The notes under the pieces are model-generated. The model was not told the DNA's origin. It saw only the letters and a list, made by a program, of their open reading frames with translations, and ran no database searches. A stretch of DNA of 64,000 nt from Sordariomycetes sp. S80-01Y (lineage: Eukaryota; Ascomycota; Sordariomycetes): contig JAXQJY010000033.1 in NCBI GenBank assembly GCA_037042185.1, forward strand, positions 3,224,001-3,288,000, given 5' to 3'. Positions 33,230 to 43,436 of this stretch are shown here, in pieces. Numbering within the stretch: position 1 is the stretch's first letter; the number at the start of each line of letters is the position of its first letter. The translations under genes were made by a program, and so were the position numbers.

Positions 33230-35940
33230 ATGAGAGTGCCCATCATGAACACTGAAGTCCACGCCAATGGCACTGCAGATCAAAATGCCAAAGCCTGGGC
33301 AGCTGAGAAGCTGTCGCAGATGACGCTTGAAGAGAAGGTTCTGCTGCTGTCCGGCGAGGACCTCTGGCGAACACATCCCATCAAGCGTCTCGGCATCAGC
33401 AGGCTCAAAACCTCGGACGGACCGGTAGGTGTAAGAGGAGGGACCTTTGTCGACGGAGTGACTGCGGCGTCGCTGCCGACGGGCGTGTCACTGGCCGCGA
33501 CCTGGGATACCGAGTTGATTAAGGAGGTCTCCAACATTATCATCAGTGAAGCCAGGAGCAAGGAGGTTGACGTCGTCCTCGGCCCAACAGGTCAACAATC
33601 TGACACCCTTTTCGACAGTACGAAGCTAACGTCGTTCATAGTCTGCATCCCGCGGAATCCCCTTGGCGGTCGCAACTTCGAAGCGTACAGCGAAGACCCC
33701 CTTCTGACTGGCAAGCTCGCCTCTGCCCTCATAAATACAGTGCAAGCGGCAGGCATCGCCACTTGCATCAAGCACTACGTCGCCAATGACCAAGAAGACC
33801 GCCGCTTCTTCATCGATGAGAAGATACCCGACCGCGCGCTTCGCGAGATACACCTCCAACCCTTCCAGGTTGCGTTGAGGGATAGCAACCCATGGTCGGT
33901 AATGACGGCGTACAACAAGGTCAACGGCTGGTTCTGTTCGGCGAATGAATTTCTGTTGCAAGACATCTTGAGAGGCGAATGGGGCTATGATGGCATGGTT
34001 ATGAGTGACTGGTTCGGTACAAACAGTATCGTGCCGTCTGTCAAGGCTGGGTAGGCCGGGCTTCCCTGTTTCAGAACAGCCTGCTAACAACATCCAGCAT
34101 GGATCTCGAAATGCCTGGGCCCATCAGAAGACGAGGGAAACACCTGATCGATGCGTTCAACAAGGGGATGATCGAGGAAAAGTACATCAACGAATCAGCC
34201 GAACGTGTGCTTAGGCTCATTTATCGGACTGGGAAGTACAAGATTCCAGACTGGAAAGAGGGCCAGGAGCAGGTCTGTGATCTCCCAGAGCATAGGGCAC
34301 TCATGCGGCGCGCGGGCGCAGAGGGTATCGTGCTTCTCAAGAACTCAGACAGCCTTCTCCCTCTTGCAGATCTCGACAACAAAAAAATTGCCATCGTGGG
34401 ACCGAACGCGGCGCGATCTGCCGCGACAGGCGGTGGCAGCTCTAACGTGAACCCTCACTACCGCACCACGCCGTACGAATCCTTCAAGGCCGAAGTTGCG
34501 AAGAAGTTCCCCTCAGCACAGGTTACTACACACCCTGGCGTCCCATACCACCGCTACCTACCGTTGCTGGACCCTTCAGTGATGAAGAATCCGTTGACTG
34601 GCGAGAAGGGCTTCAGCCTCCAGCTATGGAGAAACATGGATCACTCAGGAGAGCCTTTCATGGTCGAACACCGACCCAGCTCCCACCTGGTTTGCTACGA
34701 TGGTCTTCCACCGGAGTTGACTAACGGCGAGAGATACTCCTACCGTGGTCGCTGCATTGTGAAACCCAAAACCACTGGTGTGCACCAATTCTCGTTGTCC
34801 ACCTGCGGACCTGGAAAACTCATCCTAGATGGCAAGGTACTTGTTGATATTGACCGGCACTGGTGGTCTCCAAAGTCTCCCCTCTTCATGAGCTACGGCT
34901 CCCCTGAAGAGCGAGTTGATGTACACATGGAGGCGGGCAAGGAGTACGAGCTGGTTCTCGAATCGCTGAGCCGCGAGCCCAAGCCCTACGACCTTGACTA
35001 CATGGCCATGCTTGAGCGCGAGGAGGTGCAGGATGGTGGCCGTATTGGTTTCCTCGAAAACCAGGGTGACCTGGAGAAGTACTTCCAAGAGTGTGTCGAT
35101 ATCGCACGCTCGGCACATATCGCCGTTGTCGTAGTCGGCAAGGATCATGAATGGGAGTCTGAGACAAGCGACATGGTCTCCATGGATCTGCCCAACCGAT
35201 CGAACGAGCTGGTTGCGGCAGTGGCAGCGGCGAATCCCCGGACTGTAGTGGTCAACCAGACGGGAAGTCCTATAACAATGCCCTGGGAGCCCGAGGTATC
35301 CGCAATTGTGCAAGCTTGGTACCAGGGACAGGAACAGGGAAACTGCCTTGCCGATGTTCTTCTGGGAGCCGTCAACCCCAGCGGCAAGCTCCCCATCACA
35401 TTCCCCAAGCGCATTGAGGACTCGTGCTCGTACGACAACTACCCTGGTGAGAATGATGTCACCTATTATGGCGAGAACATCTTCGTCGGATACCGATACT
35501 TTGACCACCGCAAGATCGAGCCTTTGTTCCCCTTCGGTGCGGGGCTCTCTTACACATACTTCGAATATTCCAACATCCGCTTGAGTAGCAAAGAGCTCTG
35601 CCTTGATGGTCAGATTGAGGCTGAAGTCGACGTCAAGAACACAGGCCCCGTCGATGGCAAAGAGATCGTTCAGTTCTATGTGTCTCAGGAAAAGCCCAAG
35701 TTGATGCGCCCACCCAAGGAGCTAAAGGGCTGGGACAAGGTGTTCGTGAAGTCTGGGGAGACTGTCACAGCCAAGACCACGCTAGACAAGGTGAGCGTCT
35801 CGTACTGGGACGACAGCGTGAATAGATGGGTGCTTGAGGGTGACGCCAAGTTCCACATCATTGCGGCGAAAAGTTCGCGGGATACTGGCGTTTCAGAAAC
35901 CTTCAGCTCATCACCAAAAGGGGGGTCTTTTGTTCACTAG
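33230..35940 (+). CDS. GH3 beta-glucosidase with PA14 domain, likely intracellular
   Basis: Three exons, 33230-33590, 33642-34050 and 34098-35940, encode 870 aa. There is no signal peptide (MRVPIMNTEVHANGTADQ), so it probably acts in the cytosol. Order: GH3 N-domain with the nucleophile Asp243 in GYDGMVMSDWFGT and KHYVANDQE; GH3 C-domain beginning EGIVLLKNSD; a PA14 insert at roughly 425-570; DHEWESETSDM, where the acid/base region lies; and a C-terminal Fn3-like domain (ELKGWDKVFVKSGET). PA14 inserts shape the substrate pocket and favour aryl or small glucosides. The first intron is 51 nt, in frame and stop-free with a non-consensus GTCAAC donor; removing it restores LGPTVCIPRNPLGGRNFE, the family consensus. 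An alternative ATG lies five codons in. It is convergent with a Zn2Cys6 gene only 85 bp away. Confidence 0.92.
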
Positions 35941-36025
35941 GTGTACCTCGAATAGAAGCAACACTATTACTAGTACATTCTGTGGTGTCTGATTTGCGCT
36001 GATTGAAGCTGGGTGTGGCGCGATC

Positions 36026-38217
36026 TCATAGTGCGAGAAGCTCAAGGATCTCGTTGTCTCGAGCCACTGTCGGGCACATGTGAACCGCTACTGACGCAAC
36101 ACGCTTTCGGATATGCTGGGAGAACTCCCAGTTTTGTGGTAAAGCAAAGCCGCATGAGTTAGCACGGCGGACGAAGAGCACCTCCAGCTCCAAGGCGAAC
36201 ATACTGGGATGGTCAGAGATCGGAACAGGGAGTTCGGGCAGAGATCAAACCTTCGCCAGGAGTTTATAGGATGTAGTAGAAGAGCTAAAGGCTCATGCAG
36301 CATTCCACTGTAGTATATCGATAGGTTGGCAGTTGACACGGCCACGCGAGCGCCGAGTCTGTCATCTTCGGAGAGGAGCTCGACATTGTCGCAATGAAGC
36401 GCCCGATAGATGAAGGGGCGGTGGATGACGGACTTGGCCGAAAAGTATCGAGTCATAAGGTGCCCACGAAGTCGATCGTCTGTAGATCGGATCTGGTAAG
36501 GCTCCAAGTTTGGCGGCGGATCCGAGGGTGAGTAAGCTGGAAAGTGAAGGTCTGGGGGCAAGTGCGTTCGCCACTCTTCCAGTTGGTAGTTGAGCTCGTT
36601 GATGATTGAACGTGAAGCAGAGAGGAACACTGTCGGATGGTCGACAGTGGGTGAACCCACGAATTGAGAATCATCTTTCTGGTCTAACGGACGTCAATTC
36701 AGGGTATCTGGGAAGGGGCATTAGGGGTCTGACCTCGGCTGTATAGATGATACAGTGCTCTGTTCAGCAACTTCCTCAAGGTTATCAGACCAAGGAAGAA
36801 AAATTGATACTGCGCGATCCGTGGATCTGCGCCGGAGTCTGGAGCCACGGGAAGAGGGATTGTATTGCTCGCCAGCTTTCCCAGGCCACTAGCAGGAAAA
36901 TCATACTCTGCGAGGAGTTGGCTATGAAAATTAGCGAGACCCGAAGACAGCCAAGAATGACACGTACCTCTCTTGCAAATATGCTATCCAAAACAACTGA
37001 CAGTTATGAGGGTCGAGATTTGTCTGCCTATGTGGGCTTCAGTCAAGTCCACTCGACATCGAGCGTGGGTACTAACAGAGGTACAAGTATGAGCATAGTG
37101 GCACAAGCGCTGTGAACGGCTCGCCACGCATCATAGACCCTCATCTTTGACGAGTAGAATCGCCCCATGAGCAGGAGACACTGCGTGCTTTCCCAATTAG
37201 CTCCCTCAAAGTCACGGAATAGGTTTGAGGCCAGATTAAAGAACCCAACCCCCACATCTTGACTGCTCTCTTGTGCCCATTCCGGTTGGTCCGTGGCATG
37301 AGCAGCCACAGCACCCAGCGCACATACGAAGAGCACAATACAGGTGCTGATACTGTCTGAAAAGTCACTCATGAGTGCTTTTGTAAAATGAGCCGTGTAG
37401 AAGTGAGCCTCATCAAGTATCAAGCACGACGGGTGAAAGTGCTCGAAATAATACCGGCACAACAGGTTTAACTGCTGCGTCGTCAACTGTGACACCCAGG
37501 AGCCGGCAGTGTTCGGGCTTCGGATGAAGCGTGGCGGAGCTGTTGACCTCGACAAACTTGGAACTTTGATTTCAAGTTCCATTGGGTACTGAAGCTCGGC
37601 CTCTGATAATTTGATCGGGGAGCAAGGCCATGAGAGCAAGTGTTGGGGAGCTGTTGAGTGACGTTGAGAGAGCGACAGTTCGTCCCTAATCCGCCCTGTG
37701 TCGAGAAAGGGAGGCGAAGAAGAGGCAGCCGCATTAAAGTCAACAACGGCTGCTCCAGGCGTAAGTGCAGCTGTGCCATGGCTGAAGCTAGGACTTGGGC
37801 CTTGAGACTCTTGCGCGCAGCCTGTTGCTCGTAGCAAATTCTGATAGTCCGCCTGGCTCTTGATGAGGATGTCCGTTAGAGACTCGAGCTTTCGATCCAT
37901 GCGCTTCAGCGTGCCATTGAGCTCAGATACGGACAAATTCTTTCTGTACGGCTGTCAGTAGCAACGCAGCAATGTGACGGTGATGGACGTGCTTGGAGCT
38001 CACGGTCTCGATATAAGCGCATTCCAGGCCAAGCCTCGAGCAGCGACCGCAAGAGGGCCGCGACTCATCGCACTTTGTTTTGCGACGCCTACACGCATCG
38101 CAAGCCTTTTGACAATGTCAGCCGCTCATCTACTGGCCCTCTCAACGGAGAACCACTCACATTTAGAGCTTGTCGACGCGACGCTGTTCCGTATGAGCCG
38201 ATGGGGTCGCTCTCCAT
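36026..38217 (-). CDS. Zn2Cys6 transcription factor, seven exons
   Basis: Exons 38217-38161, 38105-38004, 37951-37077, 37027-36968, 36921-36734, 36683-36251 and 36203-36026 encode 630 aa; I assembled them from splice sites and consensus. The zinc cluster ACDACRRRKTKCDES...CGRCSRLGLEC uses Cys 21, 24, 31, 38, 41 and 48 (CX2CX6CX6CX2CX6C), followed by a linker and a coiled-coil-prone stretch (LNGTLKRMDRKLESLTD). The fungal TF domain includes LCRYYFEHFHPSCLILDE, CQLFWIAYLQESQLLAEYDFPASGLG and the NYQLEEWRTHLPPDLHFP helix. All six introns are 46-55 nt, and several exons lack any ATG, so simple frame scanning breaks the gene into pieces. Next to the beta-glucosidase and transporters it is a candidate pathway-specific regulator (inference). 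Confidence 0.82.
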
Positions 38218-38977
38218 AGTAATTCATGTCGCAGAACCAGGCCGCATCAAAAGTTGGAGCTATCTCGGTACAAAGAGCAATCGAATGTGAGCCTGCAGCA
38301 ATGATTGGTGAATGAAGTGCTGGATGATGGTGTCAATGTCGGGCAACGCAGTTACCTTACCCGGACTTTGGCGAGCGGGCCGGAGCAACATTGAGCCAGC
38401 CACGTCAAGAAGGCGAACGACGAGCACCCAAGCTTCATCCCCTCGATGACTGACCATTATCTCATTGATGACTTTGCGGCCCACTACCACAGGATTCTTT
38501 CTCCGAACCACAACGGTTGGTCTCTCAGTGACACGCTTCAGCTTCAGAAGGCATTTGTCGCCTCCTCCAGAGCGCGCTGTGGCGGTCCTGTCCCCCACCT
38601 CGGCCAGATATCTCACCACTAGGCAAGCGGATTCCGTCCAAAACAGAGTACATGAGTAAGTTGCAGTATTCATCTTCTGACAAGGCATCTCTCAAACAAT
38701 CGTTCCTTCTCGCAGCCTCATAACAGATGGGGCGCACCTGAAGGTTAGCTGGCAGCAAACTGGTGAACTCCTCACTGACACCCCACGCTTCGAATCCGTT
38801 TCACACAATGTCCTATTTTATCCTAGACTACAAAGCTAGAGACTCTTACATCATATCCTCAGGCTCATTCTGAACCAGGGTGTCTGAACCTTGCCACCAT
38901 TCCCTAGTCCTCATCTGCACCGTTGCTCCTTCTGCCGCTCAACCAACCTTCACACCAACTTTGATCCATATCTCAAA
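38218..38977. other. Divergent promoter, Zn2Cys6 factor and amine oxidase
   Basis: 760 bp between divergent starts. A minus-strand open frame covers part of it but lacks domains. No repeat or RNA gene was seen. Confidence 0.45.
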
Positions 38978-40657
38978 ATGGACGCTTACTCAATGTCGTA
39001 CACCAGGCCTTCCCGACGCAACTCCTCTCGCATATACAGAGACCTTCGCTCAATTCGTCTCCAAAGTCTCGATATATTCCGGCTGACTCGCAGACTGTCA
39101 GCAATGGCTGCTCGCTCAACCCCAACAATCCCTGCGTCACCTAGTTCGAAGCCTCACATCGGAATCGTAGGTGCTGGTCTGTCTGGCCTCCGCTGTGCCG
39201 ACATTCTTCTTCAGTATGGCTTCAAGATCACCATAATCGAAGGCCGGAGCCGCATCGGTGGGCGTGTAAACCAACGCCTGCTCCCGAACGGCCATCTCAT
39301 TGATGAAGGTCCAAATTGGATCCATGGCACGGCTGATAACCCTATACTCGATCTAGCTAAGAAGACGCAAACAGATACAGGAAGTTGGGATTCCCGATCC
39401 TACGCATTCTCCGACTCTGGTGAGCTATTCAACGTAGATGATAGCGACAAGTACGCGGATACCATGTGGTCCATCGTTCAGGATGCGTTTGAACATTCAA
39501 ATCAAAATGGAAGGACCATAAGCGAGAAGGAAAGTCTTCATGACTTCTTCATCGAGAAGGTCAAGGAGAAGATCCCAGAGAGCGAGGCGGATTGGGCGCG
39601 GAAGAGGGAGATTGTGATGCAGACCAGTGAGCTTTGGGGGGCCTTTGTGGGGAGTGCGATTGAGAGGCAGAGTTTAAAGTTCTTTTGGATGGAGGAGTGC
39701 ATCGAGGGTGAGAATTTGTTCTGTGCCGGAACGTACAAGAAGATTTTGGCTTCAGTAGCTGAGCCCGCGCTTGCGGGAGCAGATATCAAGCTGGGGACAC
39801 TGGCTGAGAAAATCACCTATGGACTGGGTTCTGAGAGTACCACCAAGGTACAAGTCACGGGCGGGAACACACTGGAATTTGATGCTGTTGTAGTCACATC
39901 GCCTCTTGGTTGGCTCAAAAAGCATGTCGATGCTTTCGAGCCCGCCCTGCCACCGAGGCTCTACCAAGCAATCCAGTCTATTGAGTATGGATGCTTAGAA
40001 AAGGTAAGGTCCAAAATGCTACCCCTTCCGCGACCCCCTAACATTTACTAGGTTTACATAACGTTCCGAGACGCCTTTTGGCTTGCTGACGACGACTCAA
40101 AACACAAGGCTCAAGGCTTCGTTCAATGGCTCTCGCCATCCTACGCGCAATCCTCCAACCCGAAGCGCTGGAACCAGGAGTGTGTCGAGCTAGCCAGTCT
40201 CTCTGCCTCATCCTCCCATCCCACCCTCCTCTTCTACATCTACGGGGACCAGTCAAAGTTCCTAACATCCCACACACTCCCAATCAAATCCGAAGGCGAA
40301 AAGACATCCTTCCTTCTGGACTACTTCAAGCCGTACTACTCCCGCTTACCGAACTACTCCCCCGAAGACGAAAAATGCCAGGCAATAAATGTATTTGCGA
40401 CGGATTGGCTACACGATGACCTTGCGGGGAATGGAAGTTATTCAAACTTTCAAGTCGGACTGAGAGATGGCGATGGAGATGTGAAGGCTATGAGGGAGGG
40501 TGTTCCAGATAAAGGGCTCTGGTTTGCCGGTGAGCATACGGCTGCTTTTGCCGCGTTGGGAACGAGCACGGGGGCGTATTGGAGTGGCGAGGCGGTGGGG
40601 AGGAGAATTGCTCAGAAGTTTGGATTGAAGAAAGCCGATGACTCTTCGGAGAACTGA
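38978..40657 (+). CDS. FAD-dependent amine (polyamine) oxidase
   Basis: Two exons, 38978-40003 and 40052-40657, encode 543 aa. The dinucleotide-binding motif is HIGIVGAGLSGLRCADILL, followed by ITIIEGRSRIGGRV and GPNWIHGTADNP, typical of the amine/polyamine oxidase family. The second exon, which starts without an ATG, supplies FATDWLHDDLAGNGSYSNFQ and the FAD-anchoring end GLWFAGEHTAAFAALGTSTGAYWSG. It should oxidise a secondary or primary amine to an aldehyde with release of H2O2; substrate unknown. The first 42 residues before a second ATG (39104) are rich in Arg and Ser with few acids (RRNSSRIYRDLRSIRLQS), resembling a mitochondrial presequence; starting at the second ATG gives a shorter form. 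No PTS1 is present (ends DDSSEN). Confidence 0.88.
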
Positions 40658-40951
40658 TCAAAGATTGATTCGACCACCTATGAATTCAATCAGAATGCTT
40701 TCGTGCTGCTCGATATTTTCACGATGAGTTCCCCCTTTTCCTGCGGCTAGCTGGAGCATGTAGGCATCCAAGCGAAACACCAAGTATAGGAAAACAACCT
40801 CGGCCAATTGCGCGTCCTGACTCAACAAATATCTCGATCTCAGATCATGCCAAAAACAACTAATCTTCAAAAACTACAAGGTTGTTGATATGTGTACATC
40901 TCAAAACGCCGCGCCGAAGCAAAGGAACAAATGCAGTTGCCCGATCTCGGC

Positions 40952-41929
40952 CTAGATAGCTCCAGTGACCTCCTCGATGATGGTCTTTTCAGCTTGCTTG
41001 GCCTTGGCCTTGACGATGGCAATCAGAGCTACAGCAGCCCAAGTGCTCCCCAAGTTCCCTGTTGCGCCTTCGCCAACGAATTCCACCCAGCCCATCTTCA
41101 TCTTGCTCGACAAGCCCATGCCGTCCTCATCAATGAATTTGGCCAGCGGTTGCACGGCCGCGGCTCGCTTCGCCGATTCGGGATCCTTCCTGTTGACCTT
41201 GACCTCGTCCTTTTCCCTTATCAGGGACCACCCGGTTGGTGCACCCTTCATCATGTCCTTGATACCCTGGTCGTCGAGCTTCCACTTGAAGGTTTCCTGC
41301 TTTCCACCCTCGGTGGGTACAGTGAAGGTATAGCTCGTTTGCCCAAATTGCTTCAAGCCGTTCTTCTTCAGGTCGCAGCGGAAGCCATTGGGCAGGGTGA
41401 CGACGGCCGAAGACTTGGACATACCAGCGTCCGTCGCCTCGCCCAGCACGTCGGAAGTGTGTTTCCTTCCACCCGCGCTGACAACAAGGCGGCCGGTCAT
41501 GGTGGGCATCTTTGCAGAAAAGGCGGTGCTGCCATGACGATCGCCCAGCATGAAGTACGTGTTTCCGTCCGAGGCGATCTCAGACCACATCTCCATCTTG
41601 GGCCGGAAAGGGAGGTTGGTGTGAACGGGCGCCGGGCCGCCTGGAGGGCCGTAGCTTGGGTGACCACTGTATTGACCCGGTGGAGGGCCCTGGGGCGGAG
41701 CATAGGTGTAGTTGCCCGGTTGCTCGTAATGGGCACCACCGTTGGAATAGCCTCCATTGCTATGGCCATTGCCGTAGCCGTAGGGGTTGGAGCCGTGTGT
41801 GTTGGAGTAGCCACCGTAGCTTGCATCAGGGTACGTGTCCTTTTTCTTCTTAACGATGTTGCCTTCGGAATCCATTTTGTAGTTGGAAATTTCCTTTCCA
41901 ACCTTGGAAAGCATGCTTGAGAGAGGCAT
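40952..41929 (-). CDS. Uncharacterised conserved-looking protein with Gly/Tyr/Pro-rich N terminus
   Basis: Single-exon gene of 325 aa that I do not recognise. Residues 1-30 are mixed and basic (ending IVKKKKDTYP). Residues 35-105 are low complexity, rich in Gly, Tyr, Asn, Ser and Pro (SYGGYSNTHGSNPYGYGNG, PPQGPPPGQYSGHPS). From about 110 a compact beta-rich domain starts at FRPKMEMWSEIASDGNTYFM and runs to about 245; its pattern recalls LURP-one/tubby-like beta barrels, a weak guess. The last ~45 residues are Ala/Val/Ile-rich then Lys/Glu-rich (STWAAVALIAIVKAKAKQAE), possibly membrane-associating. It is convergent with the amine oxidase gene. The good start context, length and codon use argue for a real gene. 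Confidence 0.75.
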   Translation of the reverse strand: MPLSSMLSKVGKEISNYKMDSEGNIVKKKKDTYPDASYGGYSNTHGSNPYGYGNGHSNGGYSNGGAHYEQPGNYTYAPPQGPPPGQYSGHPSYGPPGGPAPVHTNLPFRPKMEMWSEIASDGNTYFMLGDRHGSTAFSAKMPTMTGRLVVSAGGRKHTSDVLGEATDAGMSKSSAVVTLPNGFRCDLKKNGLKQFGQTSYTFTVPTEGGKQETFKWKLDDQGIKDMMKGAPTGWSLIREKDEVKVNRKDPESAKRAAAVQPLAKFIDEDGMGLSSKMKMGWVEFVGEGATGNLGSTWAAVALIAIVKAKAKQAEKTIIEEVTGAI

Positions 41930-43436
41930 GATGTGAGGCTGTAGGTACCAGACCTAGGATGTGTGTCGTCTACGTGTTGGTGTTTCTGTGTTTGAGGTAT
42001 GGAGCAGTGTCTAACAAGCCGGAAACAAATAAGCTTGAATCACAATGTTGAACGGAAGCGAAGAAGGGGGGAGGCCGCCATATCAATAAATACTGCCTCT
42101 CCCGCTGCGAGACGGGCAGAACCAACAGCAGTTGGAGTGATCGACACGCAGGGTGACTATGGCTGACAGCGGGCACGACGTGATTGTGTCTGTGCTTGAC
42201 TGGCTGTTGGTGCAAGGTTTAGACTCGACCAATCTCGTTGCATCTAGTGTTTGACAAGCCGTGCCAAGGGTGAGCTTAAGGCCTCCCGTGGGATCATGTT
42301 GGTGGCACTGTCCATGTCAATGCCGGGAGAAGGGGACCTATTGACGTCAGCGGGGGCCAACCAGTGGCCGGGAGGATGCGCCTCGCTCCTTTCTCAGGGT
42401 CCTTTCACATCTTATTATTATTTATTACCATTGATCGGAATCACGACTCTTCGGGTATCCCAGCAAAATTTGCCCGTGAATTGCTGGACGGGGCAGTTTG
42501 CATCGGCTTGTGGGCACTGCTGTCGTGGAGAGCCGAGATCAACAGGAGACGCAGCCACAGCCACGGGACGACGACGCGGTCACAGAGCCACATTGCGTGT
42601 TGGTTGTCGATCAGCCCTATTGGGAAAGGAATGAGTGAGGTGCCGTGACGATCCGTAGAGGTAAGGCTGCAATGCGTTAAGCTATCGCTACAAAGTACGT
42701 GCCTTGGTGTGACTATCTTGACCGTCGCGCCTCGTGTACAGCCAACGGTCAAGACAGCAACTGAGGGTCACCGCCTAGATCTCACTTCATTCGTCATTCT
42801 CGAGGTCGATTGTTGATAAGGCTCGACTTAGCGACCTGCATGACATCAATGAGAGGTTGCCAAAATATTTGATTCACCTTGCCTTTACTCAGGCAATAAA
42901 CGCTGTCGTCGCCAACCCAAGACGCCAGAGCAAAACGCATGCCGTATGGAATTTCAACAGTCAAACGCAGATGGACCGAATGCATATATTTTCTGGTATC
43001 TAATCACAAAGTATCAACGAACCGTTACTTCTAATATTAGGCTCTTCACCACCATCACCAATGTCCTGACTAGCAACAATGTACACAATTCTGTCACCCT
43101 CTCCGAGTCACGAGCTTAACACCTTAGCGTCGGCGCGGGCCACTGTCACCTGCTAGCGACCTGACCCGTGATTCCCCCACACGACATCCATCTAACCTCA
43201 AGATCCGTCTCTGATCACCGACCCTTCCATCCCCTACGGCCACAAACTCTACTCGGCCCTTTTTAGACACGCTTCCACAAACTTTGCCGTTCCTCGTCCC
43301 GCGTTCGCGAACACACACGCTGCTCATGGCGTCCAAATCATGACCGTGATCCCCCGCATCTGGCCGCGGGTCAATCGATACAGAAGCCACGACACGTCAG
43401 AGGAGCGCGAGGGTTACCTCGTTGCCTGCCTTAGCC
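41930..43436. other. Divergent promoter region, ATG2 and neighbour
   Basis: 1.5 kb with no supported gene. An AT-rich TTATTATTATTTATTACC run lies near 42411-42428. Confidence 0.45.
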
